A stretch of 64,000 nucleotides of DNA from Nitrospira sp. MA-1 (GCA_032139905.1 JAQJDB010000005.1:169001-233000); one strand, 5' to 3'; shown: positions 28,748 through 39,135, counted from the stretch's first letter. Translations and numbers: made by a program. The notes: generated from the sequence alone by a model not told the origin.

Positions 28748-29656
28748 CTAAATTCCCATTGCAATTTGTAATGCAGCTGCCTCAGTGATCCCTTCATCTT
28801 TGAAAGGGCCAAAAACCGCTATCGTCCTTTTCGAAGAAGTATCGGGAAAATGATAGACGGCACCGACACTGCCTGAACCGGCAGCGGAATGCCCGATTGC
28901 CCGTGTAGATTGTGCCATACCTTCCCTCCCTATCTGACCAATCATGAATCCAAGACCATAGCCTGTCGTTTTCCATGGGCGCCCCGGGATTTCACCTCCG
29001 ACCGGATAACATTGAAGCATCTCGTTGAGTGAGTGGGTCCGAAGTAATTTTCCATTCAATAATCCATATAAGCCAAGTGCGGCTTCGGCAACAGAACCCA
29101 TAATTAAACCATGGTACACCCATCCGGGATGGTAACCATGGTCTGTCTTAAAGGTCGAAAGTTCCATGTCCTCACGGGTTTCAACGACTCGTGCAGAGCC
29201 TAAGTTTAGAGGACCAAAAACCAACCGATGGAGACATCGGGAAAGTGGTTCGCCGGTAATCCTTTCCATGAGCCGGCAAACATAGAAGTACCCAATATTC
29301 GAGTACATAAATCTTTGACCGGGATTGAAACGAAGGTTCTCCACATTCATGCGCGCTAGCAGCTCCTCGGTGGTCAATGGTTCTTCTCCCCTGGAGACAG
29401 CCTCATGGTAAGCCCTGAGGCCTCCATAATTTGCGATACCGGCTCGATGTTGTAACAGTTGCCGAAGTGTATAGGGTTTTCCCTCCAGCGAGTTGTCTAA
29501 TTTGACGTGGCCTTGCTCAACAAGGCGAAGGGCACAGGCAGCTATTAAAGTTTTTGTAAAGCTCCACCATGGAACGAGGTCCTGCGATGACTCTTTCGAA
29601 AGTACACCTTGATCGTTAACCGATGCCATGAGCATATTTTTTAGATCGGTTTGCAA
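28748..29656 (-). CDS. Serine beta-lactamase-like hydrolase (class C/penicillin-binding fold)
   Basis: This 302-residue protein of the beta-lactamase/transpeptidase-like family has nucleophile S32 and base K35 (WWSFTKT) and Y118-S-N120 (MYSNIGY). The third motif is probably HSAAGSGS near the C-terminus in place of KTG. LLQHRAGI and FNPGQRFMYSN are typical of the serine hydrolase branch (EstB/DAP-like). There is no signal peptide, unlike true AmpC, and the N-terminus is short, so periplasmic antibiotic resistance is unlikely. It may hydrolyse an ester or peptide in the cytoplasm. Its place among iron genes may be coincidence. Confidence 0.82.
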   Translation of the reverse strand: MQTDLKNMLMASVNDQGVLSKESSQDLVPWWSFTKTLIAACALRLVEQGHVKLDNSLEGKPYTLRQLLQHRAGIANYGGLRAYHEAVSRGEEPLTTEELLARMNVENLRFNPGQRFMYSNIGYFYVCRLMERITGEPLSRCLHRLVFGPLNLGSARVVETREDMELSTFKTDHGYHPGWVYHGLIMGSVAEAALGLYGLLNGKLLRTHSLNEMLQCYPVGGEIPGRPWKTTGYGLGFMIGQIGREGMAQSTRAIGHSAAGSGSVGAVYHFPDTSSKRTIAVFGPFKDEGITEAAALQIAMGI

Positions 29657-29857
29657 TGTGAACCCTCAATTGATGGGATTTGTGTCAACATGGAATAATT
29701 TCAGGCCTTTCCCTGCCAGATAGCAAGTTTTATACGGGTGACGTTTTGATTGCTTGAATTTTTTTCTTCGCTAAACGTTCACTATCTTGAACGTAATGCC
29801 ACACGACTTCATGCCTGAAGCAATATGGAGGAAAGCCGTCCTCTGTATCTGGGATGT

Positions 29858-31033
29858 TCAGGGGATGGGTGCAACAATTGGCGAAGGGGGGGCGATTGTG
29901 ACCTGCATGCCTTCTATCGGAACGTCTATACCGGACACGACGACCTGGTCCCCGGCCTGCAACCCTCCGCGGACGACAAGACGATCGGTTTCAGATTTCA
30001 ATACATCCAACGGTTGAAGCTTGAGCCGGTTAGTGTCATCCACGATCAGGACTTGCTCCGTCCTGGTGTTGAGAACGGCGGGTGGTAGGACAAAGACCTG
30101 GTGATATTCCCGGCCTTCGATCTCCGCCTGTAGGAATGTTCCCGGTAATAACGGTCGCCGATGGTGTTGATCGGACTTCGGTTCCGAGACGCGTGCGACA
30201 AGGGAAAGCTGCCCGGAGCTTGGTTCTAATGCGCCTTCGGTTCGGATGATGTATCCAACCCAACGACCCATGATTCCGCCGATGGTGGTGTGCAGGGTTA
30301 CGGAAGGTGCCGTATGGGTTGATCCGTTCTTTTCCGAAATCCATGGGATGTCTATAAATGCTAATTGTTCCATGGATACGGGGAGACGCACTTCCAGGCT
30401 GTCAGTGGCATAAAGGCGGGCGACTTTTTCTCCTGGAACGATGTATTGGCCCATGTCTACATGCTTAGCCCGAATTCGTCCATCGAACGGTGCGCGTAGC
30501 ACGCAGCGGATCTGCTGAAGTTTGGCCTTTGCCCCATCCGCTTTGGCTGCAGCCACTTTTGCACGTATTTCCCGTAGTTGTGGTGTGCGCAACGCCAACG
30601 CGGTTGCTTCACCCTTACCAAGCACCTGCCATTCTTTGAGTGCTTGTTCGACTTGCGCCTCCTCCTGGGCCAAAAGCCGTTGGGCTTCCGCGAGTCGGCT
30701 TTGGGCTTCAATCCGCGCGAATTGATAATCCCGGGGATCCACCGCCACGAGGACGTCTCCACGATAAAAAGATCCGCCGGCGGCGAAGGCGGGATGGACG
30801 TGAATCACCTTGCCAGCGACCTCTGTGACCAGATCAATCTCTGTGCGTGGCATCGCCACTCCTTGCGAGGTCACGGTCACACGCACGCTTTGAGGTTGGA
30901 CCTCAATGACCTCAACACGTGGCGGCTCCGGCTGGAGACTTTCCGCCTCCGGCTGTGAGCGATTGGTCAGGAGGAGGAAAGCAGTGAGTAATCCCATCGA
31001 TAGCACGCCGATGGGCAGCAGTATTCGCGTCAT
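29858..31033 (-). CDS. RND efflux periplasmic adaptor (HlyD/MFP family)
   Basis: This 391-residue adaptor has a signal/anchor helix (LLPIGVLSMGLLTAFLLL), a lipoyl half-motif (VEVIEVQPQSVRVTVTSQG ... AGGSFYRGDVLVAVDPRDYQ), an alpha-helical hairpin (AEAQRLLAQEEAQVEQALKEW) and the second half (LRAPFDGRIRAKHVDMGQYIVPG), followed by beta-barrel and membrane-proximal domains. It links the inner-membrane pump (32733) to the outer-membrane channel (31030). Its ATG overlaps the channel gene stop by four bases, and GGAGG lies 7 bases upstream. Confidence 0.93.
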   Translation of the reverse strand: MTRILLPIGVLSMGLLTAFLLLTNRSQPEAESLQPEPPRVEVIEVQPQSVRVTVTSQGVAMPRTEIDLVTEVAGKVIHVHPAFAAGGSFYRGDVLVAVDPRDYQFARIEAQSRLAEAQRLLAQEEAQVEQALKEWQVLGKGEATALALRTPQLREIRAKVAAAKADGAKAKLQQIRCVLRAPFDGRIRAKHVDMGQYIVPGEKVARLYATDSLEVRLPVSMEQLAFIDIPWISEKNGSTHTAPSVTLHTTIGGIMGRWVGYIIRTEGALEPSSGQLSLVARVSEPKSDQHHRRPLLPGTFLQAEIEGREYHQVFVLPPAVLNTRTEQVLIVDDTNRLKLQPLDVLKSETDRLVVRGGLQAGDQVVVSGIDVPIEGMQVTIAPPSPIVAPIP

Positions 31034-32421
31034 ATGGCGCCTCCAAGTGCCAGATATATATCAATGCGGTTGTTCAGCAGGCGCCGTTTGACGGTCAAAT
31101 GAGCACTTTGAGCCATTAAGGTTCCCCGGAAGCTGTCGAGTAACGTGAGAATGGTCGTAAATCCATGACGGTAGGCATAGACCGCCATCTGTTGATTGGC
31201 TTGGGCATGCTTCACCGCCTCTGACAAAGCTTGTTCCTGTGCCGATAATTGTTCTTCGGCTGCCAGTGCCTGTTCTACTTCACGGAATGCCTCCAGAGCG
31301 GTTTGTTGAAAATTCTCCATGGCTTCGGTGACGGCCGCGCGGTTACGTGCGATCTCACCGTAGAGTTGGTCTCCGGCAAAGATGGGTTGGAGCAAGCCGG
31401 CTCCGACATTCCATGCAAGGGACCCGGGCTGCGTCAGTTCTTTCAGTGAATTACTCCTGGTGCCGCCGGTCCCCGTTAAGGTGATGCGCGGCAATAGCGC
31501 GAGGTTGGCGCTGATGAACCGCTGGTCTTCTGCACGCAGGCGTTCCATGGCTGCGGCAATGTCGGGTCGGCGACTGAGCAATTCAGACGGAACCCCCGCT
31601 GTAAGCGTTGAAGGTAATGCCGGTAATGGCAACTGGGCATTCAATTCGCCGGCGGGATAACGACCAAGCAACACTTCCAACCTGCGGGCGGTCAGCTGGA
31701 CCTGGTTCTGTGTGTCGGCCAGTTGAGCCTCAGCGTTGGCGAGGTCTGTCAGCGCCAACCCCAGATCCAATCCTGGTGTGAGCCCGCGGGTAAACCGCCC
31801 TCGGACCAGCTCCACAAGCATACGTCGATCGGCGACTGATTGTGAGGCGACCTTTTCCTGAAGGCCTGCTTCCAGCAATTCAAACCAGGATTGTGCTGTT
31901 CGTGCCGCGAGCGATAATGCGGCTCCCTGCAAGTCCGTTCCCACGGCCATGGCGTCCAATGCAGCCGCCTCCTGCGAGGCACGAATTCGTCCCCAAATAT
32001 CCAGTTCCCAGGAAAGGTTAAAGACTACTTCCAGGAAACTGTAATTCTCGTTGGCGACATCGCTATCGAATGTCCCGAAACGGCCGTGGCGAAAGTCCGG
32101 GGAAAAATTGACCTGAGGAAGACGGGGAGCGCCAGCGATTCGCACATTGGCTCGTGCAATCTCTACCCGAGCCGCTGCGGCCTTGAGGTCATGATTAAAT
32201 TCCAACGCCTCGCGGACCATAGCCGTCAGTATCGGGAGGTGAAACGTGTCCACCCAACTATCCGTGACACGTTCGACGGTTCTGTCCGTAATCTTGGACC
32301 ATTGCTCGGGTACCTGGCTCATGATGACTTCGCCATCCCGTTCCGGGGTGGATAGACATCCCGACAGAAGGATGAGACAGACTCCGACCGTCATGATGAG
32401 AGGTTTGCCTGTTTCAGACAT
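31030..32421 (-). CDS. RND efflux outer-membrane channel lipoprotein (NodT/OprM family)
   Basis: This 463-residue TolC-like protein has a lipoprotein signal (lipobox LLSGC), two outer-membrane-factor repeats of long helices and short beta strands (LEFNHDLKAAAARVEIARANV, ELDIWGRIRASQEAAALDAM; LSRRPDIAAAMERLRAEDQRF) and the final ALGGAI. The family marks RPDI and LSWELDIWGR are clear. ATG at 32421 is used; a TTG at 32442 would add RRF before the hydrophobic core and is a real alternative. It forms a tripartite pump with the adaptor and permease. About 310 bases upstream, to the permease stop, are non-coding. Confidence 0.9.
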   Translation of the reverse strand: MSETGKPLIMTVGVCLILLSGCLSTPERDGEVIMSQVPEQWSKITDRTVERVTDSWVDTFHLPILTAMVREALEFNHDLKAAAARVEIARANVRIAGAPRLPQVNFSPDFRHGRFGTFDSDVANENYSFLEVVFNLSWELDIWGRIRASQEAAALDAMAVGTDLQGAALSLAARTAQSWFELLEAGLQEKVASQSVADRRMLVELVRGRFTRGLTPGLDLGLALTDLANAEAQLADTQNQVQLTARRLEVLLGRYPAGELNAQLPLPALPSTLTAGVPSELLSRRPDIAAAMERLRAEDQRFISANLALLPRITLTGTGGTRSNSLKELTQPGSLAWNVGAGLLQPIFAGDQLYGEIARNRAAVTEAMENFQQTALEAFREVEQALAAEEQLSAQEQALSEAVKHAQANQQMAVYAYRHGFTTILTLLDSFRGTLMAQSAHLTVKRRLLNNRIDIYLALGGAI

Positions 32422-32732
32422 GAGGCTAAATCGGCGAATCAATGTCCTTGGCCATCTTATGGGCTATAGACCTCACAAGAGCGTGGAATGCGTTGTTGTG
32501 GGGATCCGAATCAGAATTTGTAAACGCATACTTCGGGAAAACTGACGGCATTCTGTTCACCATTGTGAGCTATGAGCCGGGTGCATCGTTCACGTTCGAT
32601 CCGTTGGGTCTTTTTAGCTAATGGCCAGCAAGAATGACCACATGGGATTTCGACGCCTTCCTCTGTGTCTTCCTACCTAGGAGACGTTTGAGTGGGCCCA
32701 ATCCCCCACGAGATGGCATCGTTTGCGCAAAT

Positions 32733-35700
32733 TCAAGAATATTCGGGTGTCCCACCATGACGTGACAGGGTGGTAGGGTGGGTTCGGGAGTGGGAATGCT
32801 CCAAAATCAGAGTCGTGGCCGGAATGAGCAATAACGTGGCGACCAACCCTCCAAAAAGTCCTGCGGCTAATGCGACGGCCATCGGAACAAGGAACTGAGC
32901 TTGAGCACTCGTCTCAAACAACATGGGCACGAGGCCTACCAAGGTCGTCAGAAACGTGAGCACAATCGGGCGAAAGCGAACTTCGCAGGCCTGGCGAATA
33001 AGACTTTGCTGATTAAGGGTGGTCTCTTCCCGCTTGCGTCGTTGTATGTAATTGAGCAAGACCAAACTATCATTGATGACTACTCCACTGGCGCCAATCA
33101 TTCCTACTAACGATTCCATGGAAAGGGGAAATCCCAGGACGAGGTGAGCGAGCACACCCCCTACCCAGGCCATGGGAATGGCAAGAAGAATGAGCAGAGG
33201 GTAGCGATACGAACGAAATGCGACGGCTAAGAGGGCATAGATGATTCCTACCGCAAATAGAGCATTGCGTCCGAGTGTTTCGAAGGCTGCGATCTGTTCT
33301 TGTCGGGTATGTCCGACAGTGATACTCAATCCCGGAAAACGCTGCCTGAGGTTTTCGAAAAACCCTGTTTGCATCGTCGAATAGATGGCATTGGCATCGG
33401 CAAGGTCCGGATTGAGCCGAGCTCTGACCCAGACCAACTGTTGTCGATCCTCTCGTGTAATGCTTTCCGCTTGAGGAAGCCAATGCCATGTCGCCAGGAC
33501 TTCCAGGGGGGCCTGGTCACCCGTGGGCAACAGGATCGGTAACTGCCGAAAATCATCGAATTCACGTCGTTCATTCAGGGGCAAACGTACCACGACTTTG
33601 ACTTGTTCACGTTGACGCTGGAACCGTTGCACCTCCTCCCCCAGATAGGCCTGACGCACTTGCGTGGCCACGTCCTCAAGACGCAGCCCGAGTCGCTCGG
33701 CCTCCGGTCGGAGTTGCAGGCTCAGCTGTGGTTTACCCTTGATTTGTGAATGCGTTACATCAAACACCCCAGGAAGGCTGGAAAGGTGTTCGGTGAGTGT
33801 GCCCAGCGCAGCAGTCATGGTTTCGGAGTCGGTCGCGCGGACTGCCCATTCCAGGTCGTAATAATTGTCTCCCTGTCTGTACAGAAAGTCGAGTTTGGCC
33901 TTGCCGATATCGCCAATATGGGTTCGCCACTCCCGCGCGATGGTTTCGACTGAAAATCGCTGTCGAGCGTCTGGAGCCAACTCGACCCAGAATCCAGACC
34001 AATTGTCAAAGATCATGCTCTCAATCCCGGAGACGGGGCTGGCCTCTTCAGGTGGTTGGCGGGTTTCAAGGGAATAGCGTAATTGCTTGTAGGCATCTTC
34101 AATCTGAGCTGACAATTTCTGTACGGTCGCAAATGGCGCATCAGGAGGGACGCTGAGATAGAGGGTAATCGTATCTTTCGGCACATCGGCTTGGATGGTA
34201 AGACGGACATGGCCTCCTGAAACCAGAGCGGCGGTAATCATGATTGCTGAAGCGCAGAACGCCATAATCAAATAAGGTTGGCGACATGACCGATCCAACA
34301 ACGGCAAATAGGCACGATGGATGAAAGCCTCCAGCCCGCGAGTCACTCGTTGCCGAAGGGTGGCCATCCATCGGGTTGATACGGGAACGGGTGTGGTCAG
34401 ATGAGCAGGCAGAATGCACAGGGCCTCGACAAGAGAAAATCCTAATGCCAACACCATGACCATGCAAATAGGGCCTAACAACGCTTCAGCCCATCCAGAA
34501 AGGAACAGACCTGGGAGGAAGGCGATCCCCGTCGTCACCACGGCCAGGGTGACCGGTCCGGCCACTTCCCTGACCCCGTCAATGGTCGCGGAACGCATGA
34601 TTTTTTTCATACGTCTTGAGGATTCGGTTCCGGTGAGTTGCTGTGTCGCGGCATTCTGATGCCGGTTGATGCTCTCACTCACAATGATGGTATCGTCCAC
34701 CAAAATACCCAATGCGAGCACGAATCCGAATAGGCTGAGCATGTTGAGGGAAACGCCCAGCACCCACATGCCTGCTAACGCTCCCAGCAACGCCGTGGCC
34801 AGCCCAGCGGCCACCCAAATCGCGAGATGTCGATTCAGGAAAAGGGTCAAGAGGAGGAAGATGAGGATAAAACCGAGAATCCCGTTTTCCAGCAACGTCC
34901 TGACTCGTTCGTCGAACGCTTGAGAATCGTCGTACCAGTAAATGAGCTTCAGGCCTTCCGGGAGCCGTGGGGCCATCTCTGCCACATAGGCTTTAACGCG
35001 TCGAGCGACCGCGACTTCGTCCTGCTTCGCATAGATAGCCCAACCCTGCGAGGGAAAACCGTTGTGGTGCCATGAAAAGTTTTGCTCAGCCAATCCGTCC
35101 CGGATGGTGGCGATATCCTGAAGGTGAACCATGTTGCCATTTGAGCTGGGGAGCAGAACTCGACTACCAAATGTGGCCTCATCGATGGCTTGGCCCTGGG
35201 TTTGCAATATGACATCGCCGGCTTGGGACTTGAGAAGGCCTCCTGGAAGATTGAGGGAGCTTTGCCGCACGGCATCGGCAATCTCGCTGAGCGTCAATTT
35301 GGATCGACGGAGCTGTTCCGAAGGAATTTCGATGGCTAACTCGTAAGGAATGTATCCGTAATTTTCAGCTTCCTCCACTCCTGGAATACGTGAGAGCGCC
35401 GCCTTGATTTCCTCTCCGAGACGGACTAACGAAATCATATCGGTTTGGCCGTAGAGAGCCACCCAGATCACTCCGTCGTCATCGTCAGCACGCCCTTCTT
35501 TCACCTCAATGCGATCCATCCCATTCGGGAGGTGTGGAATATTCCTGATCCGGGTCTGGATGGCTCCAATGAGGGTTTGGAGGTCCCGGTTTTCAGCGGC
35601 TTGTACGCGAATCGCACAGACGGCTTCCTTTCGGTCAGTTTGCCCGGCTGTGGTTTTCAGGCGGGTGATCCCCGGTAAATTATGGATGGCCTCCTCTATA

Positions 35701-35897
35701 GGGATGCAAATCCGTTGTTCGATCTCTTCAGGACTGCCTCCCGGATAGAACGCGTGGATATCGATCGTCTGCTGACTGAAACGGGGAAACACTTCTTTCT
35801 CTACCGTGAAAAGGCCGACGAGCCCGGAAAGGACAATTAGCCCCATAAGAACGTTAGCTGCGACAGGGTTTTTAATGAACCAGGTTATGGCCTTCAT
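32733..35897 (-). CDS. RND efflux permease (AcrB/HAE1-like)
   Basis: This 1054-residue inner-membrane proton-driven pump is of normal length. It has TM1 (MKAITWFIKNPVAANVLMGL), a first periplasmic domain, TM4 with the proton-relay pair D401-D402 (LALGILVDDTIIV), then the second repeat with the matching GVVINDSLVLLNYIQRR helix region and LVPMLFETSAQAQFLVPMAVAL. VFPRFSQQTIDI and YPGGSPEEIEQ are typical of the hydrophobe exporter branch. It exports small molecules from the periplasm or membrane. Located between two siderophore receptors, it could recycle or secrete the siderophore, but that is inference. Confidence 0.93.
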   Translation of the reverse strand: MKAITWFIKNPVAANVLMGLIVLSGLVGLFTVEKEVFPRFSQQTIDIHAFYPGGSPEEIEQRICIPIEEAIHNLPGITRLKTTAGQTDRKEAVCAIRVQAAENRDLQTLIGAIQTRIRNIPHLPNGMDRIEVKEGRADDDDGVIWVALYGQTDMISLVRLGEEIKAALSRIPGVEEAENYGYIPYELAIEIPSEQLRRSKLTLSEIADAVRQSSLNLPGGLLKSQAGDVILQTQGQAIDEATFGSRVLLPSSNGNMVHLQDIATIRDGLAEQNFSWHHNGFPSQGWAIYAKQDEVAVARRVKAYVAEMAPRLPEGLKLIYWYDDSQAFDERVRTLLENGILGFILIFLLLTLFLNRHLAIWVAAGLATALLGALAGMWVLGVSLNMLSLFGFVLALGILVDDTIIVSESINRHQNAATQQLTGTESSRRMKKIMRSATIDGVREVAGPVTLAVVTTGIAFLPGLFLSGWAEALLGPICMVMVLALGFSLVEALCILPAHLTTPVPVSTRWMATLRQRVTRGLEAFIHRAYLPLLDRSCRQPYLIMAFCASAIMITAALVSGGHVRLTIQADVPKDTITLYLSVPPDAPFATVQKLSAQIEDAYKQLRYSLETRQPPEEASPVSGIESMIFDNWSGFWVELAPDARQRFSVETIAREWRTHIGDIGKAKLDFLYRQGDNYYDLEWAVRATDSETMTAALGTLTEHLSSLPGVFDVTHSQIKGKPQLSLQLRPEAERLGLRLEDVATQVRQAYLGEEVQRFQRQREQVKVVVRLPLNERREFDDFRQLPILLPTGDQAPLEVLATWHWLPQAESITREDRQQLVWVRARLNPDLADANAIYSTMQTGFFENLRQRFPGLSITVGHTRQEQIAAFETLGRNALFAVGIIYALLAVAFRSYRYPLLILLAIPMAWVGGVLAHLVLGFPLSMESLVGMIGASGVVINDSLVLLNYIQRRKREETTLNQQSLIRQACEVRFRPIVLTFLTTLVGLVPMLFETSAQAQFLVPMAVALAAGLFGGLVATLLLIPATTLILEHSHSRTHPTTLSRHGGTPEYS

Positions 35898-36182
35898 GGT
35901 GTCGGTCGTTTTTTGTGATTTTATTGTTCCGTCATCTTGGCGGGTTCAAATCGATCAGATGGGAATTTTTAGGGCCACACAAACAGGAGTCTTGTCTATC
36001 AAATGGAGGGAAAACGCACAAGAGGGGAAAGGGCCTAGCCCTAAGGTTCACTCAAAAATCCGATGATCAAGTTAAACATGAGGAGGGTACTTGGAGGGAG
36101 AATCAAAGACCAAAAATTGAGGCTCCTCTCAAAATAGTACAAATTCCAACATTTTATTCCAGTCGGAGTGAAAAGGAGAGCG

Positions 36183-36443
36183 TCAGTGGTTCGTGGGAAT
36201 ATCCATGCTGGAATTAGGCGGCGGTGGAACTTCGTAGCGATACCCTTTTGATTGCATGCATCCACTCAGGTTGATGCCGCCCGCCAACGAACTTTTCCCA
36301 TGCTCCTTTCCCGACAGCACTTCGGCCTTGCAAGTATCCCAATCTTCCTGGGTTTCTTCCACCGAGATCTTGGTCGGATGCACCCACCGGCCTTCGGCGC
36401 AGGCAGTGAGAGCAAGCACCACCATGAGGAATGCGATTTTCAT
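36183..36443 (-). CDS. Small lipoprotein of unknown function
   Basis: This 86-residue protein has a lipoprotein signal (MKIAFLMVVLALTAC, lipobox cysteine at residue 15). A short mature part has conserved-looking WVHPTKISVEETQEDWDTC, GINLSGCMQSKGYRYE and three cysteines in total. The ATG at 36443 has AAGGAG at a spacing of 7; the longer frame to 36671 overlaps the receptor and is rejected. The layout resembles small envelope lipoproteins that end in an MQSKGY-type motif. It follows the second receptor gene by about 100 bp and may be co-transcribed. Confidence 0.75.
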   Translation of the reverse strand: MKIAFLMVVLALTACAEGRWVHPTKISVEETQEDWDTCKAEVLSGKEHGKSSLAGGINLSGCMQSKGYRYEVPPPPNSSMDIPTNH

Positions 36444-36546
36444 ATGTGACTCCTTCGTAATGGACTTTCTCTTGAGGAAAGCCGTGATCCGGTTGGCAAC
36501 TTCTCCAACTGACTGGGTGTTTCCGTTCTCTCCTTGTCTGGCACTC

Positions 36547-39135
36547 CTAGAATCGTATTCCCAAGGTTCCCAGCACTGTAAGCGGCTCGCCGAAGAAGAA
36601 ACTTGATGAACCGTTATATGACGTGGCGACGTATCGCTGATCGAGCAGGTTGCGGAAGTTAAGCGCTGCATTCACTCCCTTCGCTCCCAACCAGTTTCCC
36701 GGTGGCAGTTCACGATTGTAGTACAAGGCGGCGTCGGCCCTGACATAGCCGGGCATGGTGGGCATATTTTCAAAAATTGTGGCATTGCGATCGGTGTATG
36801 CGAAAATGCCGCCGCCAACTCCGAATCCTTTGAGGACCCCTTCCTGAAAATGGTACGTGGACCAAAGAGTAAATTTATTGTACGGCACATTGGCCAGACG
36901 CTTATGTTCTAATGTCGGATCGTTGTCTTTTGTCACCTCGGCATCGGTATAGGCATAGCCGGCGATCACGTTCCAGCCAGCCGTCAGTTGGGCAGTGACA
37001 TCAAATTCAACTCCCTGACTGCGTTGCTCGCCCGTTTGTACCATGAACCCTTGGGCTGCCTGCGCAGGATTAGAATCAGGGGTCAGCAGATTTTTTCGAG
37101 TCAGGTGGAACCAGGCGAGCGTGGCGGAAATACGATTATCCAACAGGAAGGCTTTGATCCCCACTTCATATTGGGTGGACCGTTCCGGCTTGAAAGATTC
37201 ACCATCAGGATTAACCGACGAGGCTGAGCTTGGCTGAAAACCTTTCGTCCAGGAGGTATAGAGGGACACTGGTTCGATCGGTTGATACACTAACCCTAAC
37301 CGAGGACTCCAGGCATCGTTATCCAAGGAATCCTTTGTGGAGTCTCCCGCAAAGGTAAACTTTTGGTACTGGTCGACATAGTCGTATCGCACGCCACCCA
37401 GGAATTTTAAATTCGGGAGAATGGTCACCTGGTCTTGCATATAGACCCCGACGCTTTTTGTGTCACCCACATTGCTGATCCTGGGTCCGTCAAACGGGTT
37501 AGGGCGCAGGGAATAGTCGGGATTATAGAGATCCAACGGTGGCGCTTCCCCGAAGGCAAAGGTGAACTGATCGGTTTTTTCCTGCCTGAGTTCGACGCCG
37601 GTCAATAGGGTATGCTCCATATTCAGGAACTGCAGATGTCCCACCACATTCGTCACCATCGAGTGGGCATGCCGGCGGGCCACCACCGGCTGCAGCACCT
37701 GAAATCTTTGGATGGTTCGTTGGTCAGGGTCCAAAGAATCAAAACCGGCGTACAAGTTGTCTTTGTCATCTTCCACGATCGAATATCTGTACGCATTGCG
37801 AACGGACCATTTGTCATTGAACTGATGGGAGAGATCGTAACCAACCCGGTAGGAGCTACGGTTAAACGTGCTGAAGCTGCCGAGAGTCGTCGAGGTCTTT
37901 CGAGATATGGGGCCGTTAGGATTCGGGAGGTAGGTGCCCTGGGCCGGAAGTCCGTAGGGGTCGTTGGTCCAACGCCGCATGTAATCGAAATCGACCGTGA
38001 AGGAGGTCCGTGAACCTATAAGCCAGGTCAGGCTTGGAGCGACTGCCACAAGATCGCGATTGGCATAATCAATGAAGCTATTCGCCTTTTGGCCCGCCAC
38101 ATTCAGACGGTAGAGCAGCGTCTTATTCTTATTGAGCGGACCCGTGGCGTTGAGATCAGATCGATAAAAGTTATAATTCCCCAAGGTGGTGCTGGCGGAA
38201 TACTCCGCATTCGGTAAAGCCTTGTTGGTGACGAGATTAATGATGCCGCCTGGATCTCCCTGTCCGTACAGCACCGATGCCGGCCCTTTCAGTACTTCGA
38301 TTCGCCGGATATTATATGTGTCCGACGCCATAAACTGAGCGAAGGGGTCGAGCAAGCCATTGCGATAATAGGACCGGTCGGTGGCAGCGAATCCTCGAAT
38401 GATGAGTGAATCGTAGAGGGAGGCTGTGGACTCCGTCGCATTGATGCCTGAGATATTTTCCAGCGTGTTTTGCAGGCGGTAGGTTCGCTGTTCTTCAATC
38501 ACCTTCCTGGTGATGACCTGGATCGACTGCGGCACATCACGAATCGGCGTATCCGTTCGGGTGGCCGTATGGGACTCTTCGGCCACATAGGTTTTTGCGT
38601 CGTCCCGCTCTCGCACCTCTTTCACCACGATCTCAGGCACCTTCACCGTTTTGGGTGTCGCCTTACTGCTTGAAGGTGGGGATTCCCTCGAGACCACCGG
38701 ACGTTGCGATGGGAGGGCTGAGGGGACAGCTCCCGTTGATGATTGCTGAACCAGGATGACAGCGTTGGTATCTGCAAGTTGATAGGTCAATCCTGTTCCT
38801 GAGAGCAACGTTTGCAACGCCACTTCCGGGGTGTAACTGCCAATGACTCCCGGCGACGTCAGCCCGGCGGCGAGTTCCGTCGGCAAACTAATCTGCCAAC
38901 CGGTCGCATCGGCAAAGGCATTCAACGCCGACCCGACCGGTTGAGAGGGAATGTCGAAATTGACTATCTGCGTTGGCCCTGTCTCGGCGAGGACTGCTTG
39001 AACCAAGGCGGGTGACATATGCATGACTATGAGCAGGATCACGACAAGCACTCTCCCAAGCCTTGTCTTCGGATGTGACCGATTCGCGTGTTGTCGCAGA
39101 TAAGGTTCAACTATCGATTGATTGTCTGATCGCAT
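36547..39135 (-). CDS. Second TonB-dependent siderophore receptor with signalling domain
   Basis: This 862-residue receptor is built like the one at 21452. After a long basic leader and signal peptide (cleavage near VLAET) comes the STN signalling domain (FDIPSQPVGSALNAFADATGW ... LLSGTGLTYQL). A TonB box lies near VPEIVVK (about 163). The plug has DVPQSIQVITRKVIEEQ, LIIRGFAATDRSYYRNG and IEVLKGPASVLYGQGDPGGIIN. The barrel ends in GTLGIRF. AGGAGG precedes the ATG. It is downstream of its FecR and FecI genes on the same strand. The two receptors share domain order but differ in barrel sequence, so they may take up different or related ferric siderophores. Confidence 0.94.
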   Translation of the reverse strand: MRSDNQSIVEPYLRQHANRSHPKTRLGRVLVVILLIVMHMSPALVQAVLAETGPTQIVNFDIPSQPVGSALNAFADATGWQISLPTELAAGLTSPGVIGSYTPEVALQTLLSGTGLTYQLADTNAVILVQQSSTGAVPSALPSQRPVVSRESPPSSSKATPKTVKVPEIVVKEVRERDDAKTYVAEESHTATRTDTPIRDVPQSIQVITRKVIEEQRTYRLQNTLENISGINATESTASLYDSLIIRGFAATDRSYYRNGLLDPFAQFMASDTYNIRRIEVLKGPASVLYGQGDPGGIINLVTNKALPNAEYSASTTLGNYNFYRSDLNATGPLNKNKTLLYRLNVAGQKANSFIDYANRDLVAVAPSLTWLIGSRTSFTVDFDYMRRWTNDPYGLPAQGTYLPNPNGPISRKTSTTLGSFSTFNRSSYRVGYDLSHQFNDKWSVRNAYRYSIVEDDKDNLYAGFDSLDPDQRTIQRFQVLQPVVARRHAHSMVTNVVGHLQFLNMEHTLLTGVELRQEKTDQFTFAFGEAPPLDLYNPDYSLRPNPFDGPRISNVGDTKSVGVYMQDQVTILPNLKFLGGVRYDYVDQYQKFTFAGDSTKDSLDNDAWSPRLGLVYQPIEPVSLYTSWTKGFQPSSASSVNPDGESFKPERSTQYEVGIKAFLLDNRISATLAWFHLTRKNLLTPDSNPAQAAQGFMVQTGEQRSQGVEFDVTAQLTAGWNVIAGYAYTDAEVTKDNDPTLEHKRLANVPYNKFTLWSTYHFQEGVLKGFGVGGGIFAYTDRNATIFENMPTMPGYVRADAALYYNRELPPGNWLGAKGVNAALNFRNLLDQRYVATSYNGSSSFFFGEPLTVLGTLGIRF

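Noticed and set aside
28748-29656. AmpC-type antibiotic resistance beta-lactamase
   Set aside because: No signal peptide and no KTG motif; the motifs fit general serine hydrolases, so resistance is not supported.
36444-36671. N-terminal extension of the small lipoprotein gene
   Set aside because: It overlaps the receptor gene end and would bury the lipoprotein signal; the ATG at 36443 has a good ribosome-binding site.
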